64,000 nt of DNA from Hyalangium versicolor. GTDB lineage: Bacteria; Myxococcota; Myxococcia; Myxococcales; Myxococcaceae. The stretch is from NCBI RefSeq assembly GCF_020103695.1, contig NZ_JAHXBF010000027.1, forward strand, positions 78,679-142,678, written 5' to 3'. Positions 9,568-19,000 of the stretch are shown in pieces; the first letter of the stretch is position 1; every line of letters begins with the position of its first letter. Below the pieces are notes generated by a model, which worked only from the letters and a program-made list of their open reading frames with translations, was not told the DNA's origin and did not search any database. The position numbers and the translations under genes were made by a program.

Positions 9568-10194
9568 ATGAAGAGATACGTGCTCACGGTGTGCCTGCTG
9601 GCTACCCTTTCGGGAACGAGCCAGGCCCAATCCGTTGCCTCCCCGGAGGCGCCCGCCTCACCGCCTGCCGCCCCGCAGCCTCCCCAGGTTCGCGCTCAGA
9701 GGACGGAGTTCCAGGAGCTGCAGGACGAGATCCGGCAGGCCGATCCCTCGGGCCGGCTCACGTCCGACCAGCTCTACCACCTGCTCCAGGATCGCGCGTC
9801 CCACCGGGCCGGGATCCGCTTCGACCCCATCCCCGTCGTCATCTTCTGCTCCCTCAGCGGTTGTCTGCTGACGGGTTTCTTGGCCTGGCTGCTGGTCAGC
9901 TTCCTGAAGACGCGCCAGCTCCATGCATCGGTGCGCTTGATGGTGGAGAAGGGCGCGGAGATTCCCCCGGCCCTGCTGGAGCCTCCTGCGCGCAAGCCGT
10001 CGGATCTGCGGCGGGGCATCATCCTGGCCACCTCGGGGCTGGGGCTGGCCATCTTCCTGGCCGCTCTCCCTGGCGTCAGAGGCGCGTGGGGCGCCGGGCT
10101 GACGCTGTTCTGCATTGGCGTGGGCCACCTGATCGTCTGGCACCTGCAGCGAACCAAGGGGCCTCTGTCGGCCGAACTCGCTCCGGAGCTCTAG
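9568..10194 (+). CDS. DUF6249-like membrane protein of the sigma-factor operon
   Basis: A 208-aa protein with a signal peptide (MKRYVLTVCLLATLSGTSQA), a Pro/Ala-rich linker, and a membrane part with about three hydrophobic segments (PIPVVIFCSLSGCLLTGFLA, GIILATSGLGLAIFLAALPG, and a third near 180). The segment HASVRLMVEKGAEIPPALL between them resembles DUF6249 proteins, which commonly neighbour ECF sigma factor genes. AAGGAG lies 7 nt before the ATG. It lies 18 bp upstream of the sigma gene, so the three genes probably form one operon that senses an envelope signal; that role is inference. Confidence 0.75.
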   Translation: MKRYVLTVCLLATLSGTSQAQSVASPEAPASPPAAPQPPQVRAQRTEFQELQDEIRQADPSGRLTSDQLYHLLQDRASHRAGIRFDPIPVVIFCSLSGCLLTGFLAWLLVSFLKTRQLHASVRLMVEKGAEIPPALLEPPARKPSDLRRGIILATSGLGLAIFLAALPGVRGAWGAGLTLFCIGVGHLIVWHLQRTKGPLSAELAPEL

Positions 10195-10212
10195 CCGTAA
10201 TCCGCTCGTCCC

Positions 10213-10761
10213 ATGGCCTCTCCTCCTGAAGCCCCTTCGGACGCCGAGCTCATCTCGCGAGTGCTCGTGCGTGACGACCGGCGCGCCTTTGGCGAGCTGG
10301 TCGCGCGGCACCAGTCCGCCGTGCGAGGCCTGCTGCGCCGGCTGACCGGAGGAGACCTGGCGCAGGCGGATGATCTGGCCCAGGAGACCTTCCTGCGCGC
10401 CTACCGCGGGCTGCACGGTTATCGCGGCGGTGCGAAGTTCTCCTCCTGGCTCTACCGCATCGCCTGCAACGTGTTCTTCAGCAAGGACCGAAGCCGCCGC
10501 GATGTCTCGCAGGAACCGCTCGCCCTAGAGGAGGGGAGTGCGGATGTGTCCCTCCCGGACCGGCTCCTGGAGCGGCACGATCTGGAGCGCGCGCTCGCCC
10601 TGCTGAGGCCCCGCGAGCGGGCCGCGCTCGTCCTCACCTACGCCAACGAGTTGACCCACGAGGAGGCAGCGCTCGTCCTCGACTGCCCCGTGGGAACGCT
10701 CAAGACCCATGTCGCGCGAGCCAAGGAGAAGCTTCGCCGCCAGCTCGAGGAGAGCCCATGA
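10213..10761 (+). CDS. ECF RNA polymerase sigma factor
   Basis: A 182-aa sigma-70-family protein of extracytoplasmic-function size, with only regions 2 and 4. Region 2 includes DDLAQETFLRAYRGLHGYRG and FSSWLYRIACNVF (about 55-90). Region 4 is the helix-turn-helix ELTHEEAALVLDCPVGTLKT near the C-terminus. It would direct RNA polymerase to a stress or envelope regulon. Its 3' end overlaps the next gene by 4 nt (ATGA), the usual arrangement for a sigma factor and its membrane-bound antagonist. Confidence 0.93.
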   Translation: MASPPEAPSDAELISRVLVRDDRRAFGELVARHQSAVRGLLRRLTGGDLAQADDLAQETFLRAYRGLHGYRGGAKFSSWLYRIACNVFFSKDRSRRDVSQEPLALEEGSADVSLPDRLLERHDLERALALLRPRERAALVLTYANELTHEEAALVLDCPVGTLKTHVARAKEKLRRQLEESP

Positions 10762-11051
10762 ACAATCGCAATGACGAGGCCTGGCTCGACACGCTGCTTC
10801 AGCGCCAGTTGCCCACCGGGCTCTCCGACGATGGTTTCCGAGAGCAGCTCCTGCGGCGTCTGCCCCCGCGCAAGCGCCCCGTGCGGCGCGCGCTGATCCT
10901 CGGCCTCACGTGGGTGCTGGCTGCCGTGCCCTTGCTGCTGACCACCGGAGACACGGGAACGCTCATGCTGGTGGAGGCGGGCAGCCTCCTCATCCCGTGC
11001 AGCCTCGGGACCGCCCTTCTCTGGTATCTGTGGGTGTCCATTGCTCAATAG
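10758..11051 (+). CDS. Small membrane protein, putative anti-sigma factor
   Basis: A 97-aa protein translationally coupled to the sigma factor gene. The first 50 residues are soluble (DEAWLDTLLQRQLPTGLSDD, then a basic PPRKRPVRR). Two hydrophobic helices follow (ALILGLTWVLAAVPLLL and a second before the C-terminus). The layout, a cytoplasmic N-terminus of a size able to bind a sigma factor followed by membrane helices, fits a short anti-sigma factor. No zinc-binding ZAS motif (HxxxCxxC) is present, so the assignment rests on gene context. Confidence 0.6.
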   Translation: MNNRNDEAWLDTLLQRQLPTGLSDDGFREQLLRRLPPRKRPVRRALILGLTWVLAAVPLLLTTGDTGTLMLVEAGSLLIPCSLGTALLWYLWVSIAQ

Positions 11052-11141
11052 TTTCCAAAGCAAGGGAGCCTTGGACTTTGGGTGGTCCCAGCGGAGGAGG
11101 CGATTAATGATGTAGAGTTTGAGGGCTGGGGGGGGATCCCA

Positions 11142-11768
11142 ATGCCATCGCTCCTGTACGAAAGTGCAAGGCTTCGTGTTTTCTGGCGACGCCCAGGCAG
11201 CGCGTTGCTCGCGCTCATGCTCGTGGCTCCCTTGACGACCCTGGGTGCCGAGATACCCGCGAAATTCCGAGCATCCATGCTGGTGCGGGTGCTTGCCTAT
11301 GATCGGAGGATGGGGCAGCAGCCCCCTCCGCTCACCCTGGCTGTTACACATCGAGAGGGCAATGCGGACTCGGAAGCCCTGGGCCAGGAACTCAGCATCG
11401 CCCTGGAGTCGGTTTCGCGAACGTTCTCCATCGCCGGCCGTCCCCTGCGCGTGGTGCGCATTGGCTTTCATGATCCCCAGCAACTCCAGGCAGAACTCTC
11501 GCAGATGCACGCAGTGGCCCTTTATGTCTGTGAGGGCCTGGAGGATGAGTCCCGAAACATCGCAGAGGTGACACGACGGCTCTCGGTGTTGTCCATCGCC
11601 GGGAGCGAGGTGCAGATCACCCAGGGGCTGTCCATCGGCCTGGATCGCAAGGGCGACAGCCCCGTCATTCTCGTCCACCTCGCGGCGGCTCGGGCCGAGG
11701 GAGCGGATCTCGACGCAGGGCTGCTGAGCCTGTCCCGCCTGATCGAGCCCGGTAGAGGAGAGCCCTGA
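11142..11768 (+). CDS. YfiR-like (DUF4154) periplasmic protein
   Basis: A 208-aa exported protein. The ATG at 11142 is preferred over the upstream one at 11082 because it gives a signal peptide ending LMLVAPLTTLGA. The mature part (IPAKFRASMLVRVLAYDRRM, later VVRIGF and HAVALYVCEGLE) matches the YfiR/HmsC-type DUF4154 fold. It lies directly before a membrane hybrid kinase (2-nt gap) and a TonB receptor. In many Proteobacteria such proteins are encoded next to sensor kinases and outer-membrane receptors and modulate them from the periplasm, the likely role here. Confidence 0.78.
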   Translation: MPSLLYESARLRVFWRRPGSALLALMLVAPLTTLGAEIPAKFRASMLVRVLAYDRRMGQQPPPLTLAVTHREGNADSEALGQELSIALESVSRTFSIAGRPLRVVRIGFHDPQQLQAELSQMHAVALYVCEGLEDESRNIAEVTRRLSVLSIAGSEVQITQGLSIGLDRKGDSPVILVHLAAARAEGADLDAGLLSLSRLIEPGRGEP

Positions 11769-11770
11769 GC

Positions 11771-14134
11771 ATGGCGCTGCGTGATTTCTCCCTGAGAGCG
11801 CGCCTGGTCCTCCTTGTCGCGCTCCTGTTCGCGGCATTCGCGCTGTTCTTCCTCGCCTTCTTCCCGGCGCGTATGGATGCCCAGGCACAGCATTGGGTGC
11901 TGAGCCGGGCCATGGGCATTGCCCGGCTGCTGGCCAGCGCCACGGAGCCAGCACTGGACTTCGGGGATGCGCTCAACGGGCAGAGCCATCTCCAGGTACT
12001 CACCGCCACGCCGGATGCCACCTTCGGTCTGTTGCTGCGAAAAGACGGCACCCCGCTGGCCAGCTGGCACCCGGAGCGCGCCCCGGCCCTTCCCCCGGAT
12101 CTGCTCGAGGGCGCCCACATTCTCGGGCAGGAGGTGGTGGCTCGGGTCGACATCCAGACTCGTGGGGGGCAACAAGGGGTGCTCCTGCTGGGCTTCAACC
12201 TCGCCGACATGCGACAGGAGAGCCAGCGCACCCTGGAGCTGTCGGCCACGGTCGCCGCGCTCATCGTCGGCTTCGGGGTGCTGGCGGCCTTCGGTCTGGG
12301 AACCCTGCTCGTTCAGCCGCTGCGGCAGGTCACCCAGGTGGCACTGCGCATCGCCGAGGGAGAGCCCGATGCACAGAAGGAGCTGGATCTCTCGCGGCGC
12401 GACGAGATGGGGACTCTGGCCTCCGCCCTCTCGAGGATGCTCCACCGGTTGTATGAGCAGAAGGCGCTCATCGAGTCCCAGAGCGAGGCCTCGTCCGAGG
12501 GCATCCTCACCGTCTCCGGAGCTGGAGTGCTGTTGGCTCACAACTCTCGCTTCCTCCAACTGTGGCTCCTGCCCCCCGCGCGGCTGGAAGGGCGCCGCGT
12601 GGATGAGCTCTTCCATGTCCTCGCGCCGCTCGTGGTGGATCCCCCGTCCCTGTGGCGCATGGCGGACCTCCAGCAGGAGCCGCCTGCCCGAGGCGCACAG
12701 GAGCTGGCTCTGAAGGATGGGCGGACGCTCACCGTGTACCGGGTGCCCATTCAGAGCCGCGAGGGGACCCGCTTCGGCTGGGGGCTCTACTTCCAGGACA
12801 TCACCGAGCGGCTCGCCCAGGAGCGGGTCCGCGCGCGCAACGCCGAGCTCGAGCAGCGCGTGGCCGAGCGCACCGAGGAGCTCGCTGGCCGTCTGCGCGA
12901 GCTGCGCGAGGCCCAGGAGCAGCTCCTCATCTCGGATAGGCGCACCTCCGTGGGCACCCTCGCCGATGGCGTGGCGCATGAGATCAACAACCCGCTCGCC
13001 TACGTCACCTCCAACATCCACTATGTCCACAGCGAGCTGTCCGAGCTGCGCGAGACGCTCCTGTCCGGCTGCTCACTCCAGGAGCGCGAGCGCCTGGAGG
13101 AGACGTGGAAGGAGATGAAGGACGCGCTGGACGAGGCTGACGAGGGGTGCTCGCGCGTCCAGCACATCGTCCAGAGCCTCAAGTCGTTCTCTCGCGGGGA
13201 CAATGACTCACGTAAGCCGGTGGAGATCCCCCAGACCCTCGAGACGGCCATCGGCATGGCTTCGAACGAGCTGCGGCACCGGGCCCGGCTGGTGCGCGCC
13301 TACCAGGCGATCCCCCACGTCGAGGCCAACCAGGTGCAGCTGGTCCAGGTCTTCCTCAACCTGCTCATGAACGCCGCCCATGCTATCGAGCCCGGCGCGG
13401 CGGACCAGAACGAGGTCCGCATCACCAGCTGGCAGGGACCGGATGGACAGGTGCGGGTGAGCATCACGGACACCGGCAGCGGCATGTCCCCCGAAGTGCG
13501 CAGCCGCCTGTTCACGCCCTTTTTCACCACCAAGCCGGTGGGGGTGGGGACTGGACTGGGGCTCTCGGTCTGCCAGGGCATCATCGCCCGGCTGGGAGGC
13601 CGCATCGAGGTCCACAGCGAGCAGGGCAACGGAAGCACCTTCACCGTCATCCTCCCTCCCTGCTCCAGCCCCGCCTCCCGGCCGCTGTCTCCGGCTCCCT
13701 TGCAGGCTCGGCCCACGCCATCCCTCGAGGGTGGCAGGGTGCTGGTGGTGGATGACGACCCACTGGTGGGGATCTCGCTGCGCCGGGTGCTCGAGCGCGA
13801 GTACGACATCACCGTCGTCGACAGCGCACGCATGGCGCTGGAGCAACTGCTCCAGGGCTCCACGTTCGATCTCATCCTGTGTGACTTGATGATGCCGGAG
13901 ATGACCGGCATGGACTTCTTCGGTGAGCTGCAGAGGCGGTTCCCCTCCCAGGCCGAGGCGGTCATCTTCTTCACGGGCGGCGCCTTCACGGAGGCGACCC
14001 GCGACTTCATTGCGCGGCGGGCGGATCGGGTGCTGGCCAAGCCCATCGACGCCCAGGTCCTGCTCGATCAGCTTCGGAGCCGCATGGGGCAGGGCAGGGC
14101 CTCGTCTCGTTCTCTCGCCTCCTCGCTGGTGTAA
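11771..14134 (+). CDS. Hybrid sensor histidine kinase / response regulator
   Basis: A 787-aa inner-membrane sensor. Order: TM1 (about 10-35), periplasmic sensor region, TM2 (about 155-185), HAMP (to about 220), PAS-like region (about 225-350), coiled coil, HisKA with the phosphoacceptor H403 in GVAHEINNPL, HATPase (GTGLGLSVCQG), a Pro-rich linker, and a C-terminal receiver with D705 in LCDLMMPEMTG and the conserved Lys in VLAKPID. All catalytic residues are present. It is sandwiched between a YfiR-like protein and a TonB receptor, so it probably reports on a ligand handled by them. No separate output regulator is adjacent. Confidence 0.93.
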   Translation: MALRDFSLRARLVLLVALLFAAFALFFLAFFPARMDAQAQHWVLSRAMGIARLLASATEPALDFGDALNGQSHLQVLTATPDATFGLLLRKDGTPLASWHPERAPALPPDLLEGAHILGQEVVARVDIQTRGGQQGVLLLGFNLADMRQESQRTLELSATVAALIVGFGVLAAFGLGTLLVQPLRQVTQVALRIAEGEPDAQKELDLSRRDEMGTLASALSRMLHRLYEQKALIESQSEASSEGILTVSGAGVLLAHNSRFLQLWLLPPARLEGRRVDELFHVLAPLVVDPPSLWRMADLQQEPPARGAQELALKDGRTLTVYRVPIQSREGTRFGWGLYFQDITERLAQERVRARNAELEQRVAERTEELAGRLRELREAQEQLLISDRRTSVGTLADGVAHEINNPLAYVTSNIHYVHSELSELRETLLSGCSLQERERLEETWKEMKDALDEADEGCSRVQHIVQSLKSFSRGDNDSRKPVEIPQTLETAIGMASNELRHRARLVRAYQAIPHVEANQVQLVQVFLNLLMNAAHAIEPGAADQNEVRITSWQGPDGQVRVSITDTGSGMSPEVRSRLFTPFFTTKPVGVGTGLGLSVCQGIIARLGGRIEVHSEQGNGSTFTVILPPCSSPASRPLSPAPLQARPTPSLEGGRVLVVDDDPLVGISLRRVLEREYDITVVDSARMALEQLLQGSTFDLILCDLMMPEMTGMDFFGELQRRFPSQAEAVIFFTGGAFTEATRDFIARRADRVLAKPIDAQVLLDQLRSRMGQGRASSRSLASSLV

Positions 14135-14140
14135 GCCCGC

Positions 14141-16351
14141 ATGCGTTCCACTCCCGCCGTTGTCTTCGTGATGGTGGGAGGGGCGCTGTTCGCCCGCTCC
14201 GCCGCAGCTCATCCCGAGCCTGCCCCCCAGGAGGAGCCGCACTGGTCCCAGGCGCTGTCGCTCGAGGAGTTGCTGCAGATCGAGTTGGCCACGCCCTCCA
14301 AGCAGTTGCAGAAGGCTCGCGAGGCTCCAGGCGTGGCCACCGTGGTGACGCGCGAGCAGATCCGGCAGTTCGGCTGGCTGAGCTTGAACGACATCCTCTT
14401 CGGCCAGCCGGGCTTCTTCCCCGCCAGGGACTACGAGCGCACCGTGGTGGGCTCGCGAGGCATCAACGAGGGCTGGAACAACAACCACCTGTTGGTGCTG
14501 GTGGACGGCGTCCCGGTGAACGACAACGACACGGCTGGCGCCTACACCTGGGACATCACCCCGCTCTTCATGGTCCAGAGCGTGGAGATCGTCCGAGGCC
14601 CCGGCTCCGCGCTGTACGGCTCCAGCGCGATGCAGGGCATCGTGGCCATCAACACCATTTCCTCGCCGAAGACGCTGGACGAGGCGGAGCGCCTGCAGAT
14701 CAACAGCGAGGCGCACCTGCGGCTCGGGAACCGGGGGACAGCCAACGTGGAGGCGGTGGCGGCCACGCGCTCGGCGCACGTGTCCACCGTGATCGGCTTC
14801 CGTTTCGCGCACACGGATGGAGATTCGTGGTTCTCCTATGACGGCTCGGGGCGGACGGACGAGACGGGCGCGCTACAGCGGTTCCTCATCCGGGAGCCGC
14901 TCGGCAGCCAGTACGTCTTCGTCAAGCTCGAGCCCTTGAAGGTCCTGGAGGGGCTTTCGCTGTCCTACCATCTGCAGTCCTGGGAGCAGGGGACCAGTCA
15001 GGGGTGGGCCTCCTGGGCTCCGGATGTCGACGAGCCGCTACGGGAGAGGCGCCATCTGGCGATACTGCGCTACCACTCCAGTCCCGGGAGCGAGCTCCAA
15101 CAGGAGTACACGCTGCAGTTCCAGCGGCACGACTACGATCTGCACATCCGTTTCTATCCGAGCGGCGCTTTAGACGGGTACTACCCCGCCGGAGTGACGG
15201 AGAGCCTTGATACCCACATGGACGAGATCTTCGGGCGAGCTCAACTCTCCGGGCCGTTGAGCGAGCACATCTCCCTGCTTGGAGGGGTCGAGTACGCGCG
15301 TTTCCTCTACTTTGGAGATGACGCGCACTACAGCAACGCGGATCTGCTCAACGCGGCGGAGGGCGCTCCACCGTCGGACACGCTGGTCCAGTTGGGCTCC
15401 GTCTATGAGGGCATCCTTGATGAGCCGGTGAACAACGCGGCGGCGTATGTGCAGCTTGCCTGGAGCCAGTTGCTGGACATGCCCCTGTCGCTGACGGCGG
15501 GTCTGCGTTACGACCTGAAGTTCTTCCGCTACCACGACCCGGATGCCCCGCAGTCCCGCCCGAGTGCCCGTTCCTATGAGCAGCTCAGCCCGCGGCTCGC
15601 GTTGGTCTACGCCCCGCGCTCCTTCCTGAGCCTCAAGTTGCAGGCCAGCCGCGCATTCCGGGCCCCTGCGCCCACGGAGCTCTTCACCACCAACAGTTGG
15701 ATGGCGGACACCGACATCGACACGCTGCGCCCCGAGCGGGTGAACACCTTCGAGTTCAGCGTGGACTGGACACCCGATCGCCACCTGAATTCGCGGAGCA
15801 CCGTGTTCCTCTCCCGCTACGAGAACCTCATCGGCTACGAGCTTGGCGAGCTGGGCAACCTGTTCTCCCGCGACACTGCGGGCCTGGAGCTGGAGTTGAT
15901 GGCGGATGCGGATCTGGGCGCGCGAGGCCGGCTGATGGCCTTCGGCAGCTACAGCTACGTGCACCTGCTGGCCGAGACGGACAGCGACACCCGGCGAAGG
16001 GTCTCCGGTGGCTCGCTCACCTGGGCACCGGCCCACATGGTGAAGGCGGGGGTGAGCTACTCCTGGGTGCGCTTCACGCTCGCGCTCCAGGGCCGTTACC
16101 AGAGCACCGTCCTGCGCCGGGAGACAGACCGGGTGACGCCCGCCTTCGCGGACGTCCGTCCCGAATCCGTCCCGGCCTGGGTGAGCTTCGACGTGAATGC
16201 GCGCCTGCAGCTCAGCGATTGGTCCACCGTCGGGCTGACGGTGACCAACCTCTTGGGGGCCGAGAGCTACCTGGCGAGGACCGGAGACTTTCCCTTCGAC
16301 TACCGGATGGAGGGACGGCGCATCCTCGGCAACCTGGAGATCAGTCTCTGA
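14141..16351 (+). CDS. TonB-dependent outer-membrane receptor
   Basis: A 736-aa outer-membrane protein: signal peptide (about 1-24), plug domain with VATVVTREQIRQFGWLSLND and the typical VEIVRGPGSALYGSSAMQG, then a long beta-barrel with alternating aromatic residues. The start is 7 nt after the stop of the kinase gene, so it belongs to that operon. Receptors of this class import iron chelates, vitamins or sugars with TonB-ExbBD energy; the short plug extension and the neighbours fit a signalling receptor, but the ligand is unknown. It converges on the GST gene with only 9 bp between stops. Confidence 0.92.
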   Translation: MRSTPAVVFVMVGGALFARSAAAHPEPAPQEEPHWSQALSLEELLQIELATPSKQLQKAREAPGVATVVTREQIRQFGWLSLNDILFGQPGFFPARDYERTVVGSRGINEGWNNNHLLVLVDGVPVNDNDTAGAYTWDITPLFMVQSVEIVRGPGSALYGSSAMQGIVAINTISSPKTLDEAERLQINSEAHLRLGNRGTANVEAVAATRSAHVSTVIGFRFAHTDGDSWFSYDGSGRTDETGALQRFLIREPLGSQYVFVKLEPLKVLEGLSLSYHLQSWEQGTSQGWASWAPDVDEPLRERRHLAILRYHSSPGSELQQEYTLQFQRHDYDLHIRFYPSGALDGYYPAGVTESLDTHMDEIFGRAQLSGPLSEHISLLGGVEYARFLYFGDDAHYSNADLLNAAEGAPPSDTLVQLGSVYEGILDEPVNNAAAYVQLAWSQLLDMPLSLTAGLRYDLKFFRYHDPDAPQSRPSARSYEQLSPRLALVYAPRSFLSLKLQASRAFRAPAPTELFTTNSWMADTDIDTLRPERVNTFEFSVDWTPDRHLNSRSTVFLSRYENLIGYELGELGNLFSRDTAGLELELMADADLGARGRLMAFGSYSYVHLLAETDSDTRRRVSGGSLTWAPAHMVKAGVSYSWVRFTLALQGRYQSTVLRRETDRVTPAFADVRPESVPAWVSFDVNARLQLSDWSTVGLTVTNLLGAESYLARTGDFPFDYRMEGRRILGNLEISL

Positions 16352-16360
16352 GCCAGAGTG

Positions 16361-17014
16361 CTACTGCTTGGGGGGCGCATTCTGGGCGAAGGGTGCCATC
16401 TGCGCGGCCAGGGCCTTCTGGAAGGCGGGCCGCGCCTCACACCGCTGGCGGTAGGTCTCGAGCACCGGCATCTGCGCGACCAGATCCGTGTGGCGTAGGA
16501 TGCGCAGCACCGTCGTCATGAGCAGATCTCCCGCGGTGAAGCGCTCCTCCAGATACTCGCGTCCGTCCAGCCAGTTGGACAGCACCGCCAGCCGTGCCTT
16601 CGCTGCATCGACGGCGCCCGGACGGCGCAGCTTCGCCCACTCCTCCTGGGCGTAGAACAGGTCGATGGCGGCGAGGTTCTGGAAATGCGGCTCCACCGAG
16701 TTGAGTGCCGCGAACATCCACGTCGTCGTGCGCGCCCGGCCCTCGGGTTCGGAGGGCATCAACGCCTCGGAGCGCTCGGCGATGTGCAGCACGATGGCGC
16801 CCGACTCGAACATCTCCAGCCCGTTCTCCTGATAGGCGGGCACCTGCCCGAAGGGCTGCAGGCGGCGATAGGTCTCGGTCCGCTGATCCTCCGGCCCGAT
16901 GAGCATCTCCTCGTAGGCAAGCCCTGCCTCCTCAAGCGCCCAGCGCACGCGGAGATCCCTCACCACTCCCTGGGCAAATGGCGGCACCCAACGAAACGCA
17001 CTCACCTTGATCAT
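16361..17014 (-). CDS. Glutathione S-transferase family protein
   Basis: A 217-aa protein with a thioredoxin-like N-terminal domain (VRWALEEAGLAYEEM, FGQVPAYQENGLEMFESGAI, with the conserved cis-Pro and the ESGAI glutathione-binding motif) and an all-helical C-terminal domain. A GTG at 17041 is also in frame, but the ATG at 17014 with AGGA 5 nt upstream is the better start. Substrate not predictable; a role in detoxification or stress is the usual one. Confidence 0.87.
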   Translation of the reverse strand: MIKVSAFRWVPPFAQGVVRDLRVRWALEEAGLAYEEMLIGPEDQRTETYRRLQPFGQVPAYQENGLEMFESGAIVLHIAERSEALMPSEPEGRARTTTWMFAALNSVEPHFQNLAAIDLFYAQEEWAKLRRPGAVDAAKARLAVLSNWLDGREYLEERFTAGDLLMTTVLRILRHTDLVAQMPVLETYRQRCEARPAFQKALAAQMAPFAQNAPPKQ

Positions 17015-17171
17015 GGTCGTCCTGTTCTCCCCTGTGTTCACCCCGAAGGGGGGACGCGACTCTAGTGGGTGGGAGGTGGCGACGTGTCACGAGTTCACAC
17101 GTGTGACAGATGGGAGGCAGAGCGCGCGGAATGCCACGGTGACGCAATGAGTCACCCCCTGCCCGAGCCTC

Positions 17172-18746
17172 CTACTGGCCGTCGTTGAGGCTGATGCGCA
17201 CCACCACCTTGCGGCGAGTCGGGACCACGACGCGAACCTTCTTCTGCACGCCGAGGCCTCGGTCCACCAGGGTGAGCGTCTGGACTCCGCTCGGCAGTTG
17301 GAAGGGAGCCAGGGGCGTCACACCGAGCTTCCTGCCCTTGTAGAGCACCTCCGCTCCCGACGCCGCTCGCAGCACGACGGTCCCCGTGGAGGTGCCACGG
17401 CGGGCCTTGGTCCCAGCTGCGGAGCCGCCGGTCTTCTCTGTGTCAGGGCCGCGAGTCGTGGACTCTGGCGGCGCTGTGTCGGGTGTCTCCGTGTCAGTGT
17501 CCTCTTCCTCCTCCTCATGGGAAGGGGCGGTGGCGGGTGGCACCAGCGCGGAGGCCAGTACTTCCGTGGGGCGCTGCTGCGGCCGAGGCAATGCCTGCGA
17601 GAAAGCCTGGGCTTTGGGGTGAGGGGAGAGGTGCAGCTTCGGTAGCAGCAGGCCCATGGCCGCAACGGTGAGGGCTGCGCCGACTCCCATCCAGAGCCAG
17701 GGCCTCGCCGCCAGCCGCCTGCGCACGGAGGACTGCCACCGGATGGGAGAGGAGAGCGAGGGGGTTCGCGCACTTCCTGAAGGACTCGAGGAGGGGCGGA
17801 GGGCCATGGTCGGGGTGACGATCTCCGGCTCGTCGCCGAACAGGCCCCGCAGCAGCTCTCGGACGCCTTCCTGCGATACGCCCCCCGAGGCCAGCGCGAA
17901 GTTCTCCAGCGCCACGGACATGGTCTCGGCGCTTCGGAAGCGCTCCTGGGGATTCTTCGAGAGCGCTCGGGAGATGATCTCCTCCAGCGCCGCGGGCAGC
18001 CCCGGCCGCAAGTCACTCAGGGGGCGGGGCTCGTCCTCGAGGATGGAATGGATGAGCGCGCCTTCCGAGGCCCCCTGATAGGGCCGCCCTCCGGAGAGGA
18101 ACTCATAGAGCACCACGCCCATGGAGTAGGTGTCCGTGCGGGGCGTGGCGGGGTGGCCGGTCAGCAGCTCCGGCGCCATATAGGAGAACTTCCCTTTGAC
18201 CGTTCCCGAGCCCGTGGTCGCGATGGAGTTGGAGGCCTTGGCGATACCAAAGTCCACCACCTTCACGGTGCCGTTGAAGTCGACGAGCACGTTGTCCGGG
18301 CTCACATCGCGGTGGACGATGTGCAGGGGCACGCCCTGCTCGTCCGTGAGCGTATGCGCATGGTGGAGCCCCTTGAGGGCCTGGGCGCAGATCCACGCCG
18401 CCAGGTTCGCGGGCACCTCCACGCGCCGCTCCGCCATGTGCCGCCGGATGGCGCGCAGGTCCACCCCGTGGACGAACTCCATGGCCAGGAAGTAGGTGCC
18501 GTCCTGCTCTCCCAACTCGAAGATCTGCGCGACGTTCGGGTGCGAGAGCCGCGCCGCCAGCCGCGCCTCGTTGAGGAACATCTCGACGAAGTTCGGATCC
18601 CTCCCGAGGTGCGCCAGCATGCGTTTGACGACCATCGTCTTCGCGAAGCCGGCGGGGCCTTCGTGCCGGGCGAGAAAGACTTCGCCCATGCCCCCCGTGG
18701 CCAGCAATTTGAGAAGGCGGTACCTGCCGAGCTGGACGTCCAGCAT
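17172..18746 (-). CDS. Membrane Ser/Thr protein kinase with PEGA-like C-terminus
   Basis: A 524-aa Hanks-type kinase. The catalytic domain (about 8-275) has the Gly-rich loop ATGGMGEVF, the ATP-anchoring K41, HRDVSPDN (H145, D147) and DFG (D165), so it should be active. A Pro/Ser linker leads to one membrane helix (WLWMGVGAALTVAAMGLLL), then a low-complexity acidic/Pro stretch and a C-terminal PEGA-like domain (GAEVLYKGRKLGVTPLAPF) on the outer side. Myxobacteria encode many such kinases in place of two-component sensors. GGGAG is 7 nt upstream of the ATG. Divergent from the LysE gene, with a 254-bp shared upstream region. Confidence 0.93.
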   Translation of the reverse strand: MLDVQLGRYRLLKLLATGGMGEVFLARHEGPAGFAKTMVVKRMLAHLGRDPNFVEMFLNEARLAARLSHPNVAQIFELGEQDGTYFLAMEFVHGVDLRAIRRHMAERRVEVPANLAAWICAQALKGLHHAHTLTDEQGVPLHIVHRDVSPDNVLVDFNGTVKVVDFGIAKASNSIATTGSGTVKGKFSYMAPELLTGHPATPRTDTYSMGVVLYEFLSGGRPYQGASEGALIHSILEDEPRPLSDLRPGLPAALEEIISRALSKNPQERFRSAETMSVALENFALASGGVSQEGVRELLRGLFGDEPEIVTPTMALRPSSSPSGSARTPSLSSPIRWQSSVRRRLAARPWLWMGVGAALTVAAMGLLLPKLHLSPHPKAQAFSQALPRPQQRPTEVLASALVPPATAPSHEEEEEDTDTETPDTAPPESTTRGPDTEKTGGSAAGTKARRGTSTGTVVLRAASGAEVLYKGRKLGVTPLAPFQLPSGVQTLTLVDRGLGVQKKVRVVVPTRRKVVVRISLNDGQ

Positions 18747-19000
18747 GTTGAGCTCCCACCGCGAGGAGACCAGGATGTTTCACGACGCTGATGAGATGAT
18801 GCTACAGCCCAGCGAATCCCGAAAATGTGGGAAGCGTGTCTGGATCCGCGCACACGCTGCGGTGCACGCGAATCACCGTCATCTTCTGTCTGGGGTGTAC
18901 GGCGGAGGCTCCTGGCGGGTCGGATTGAAGGAGGACAACCCGATTGGCATGTCACTGAACAGCTCGCGCGGGGCGCGGGTTGGTATGGTGAGGCCGTTCC

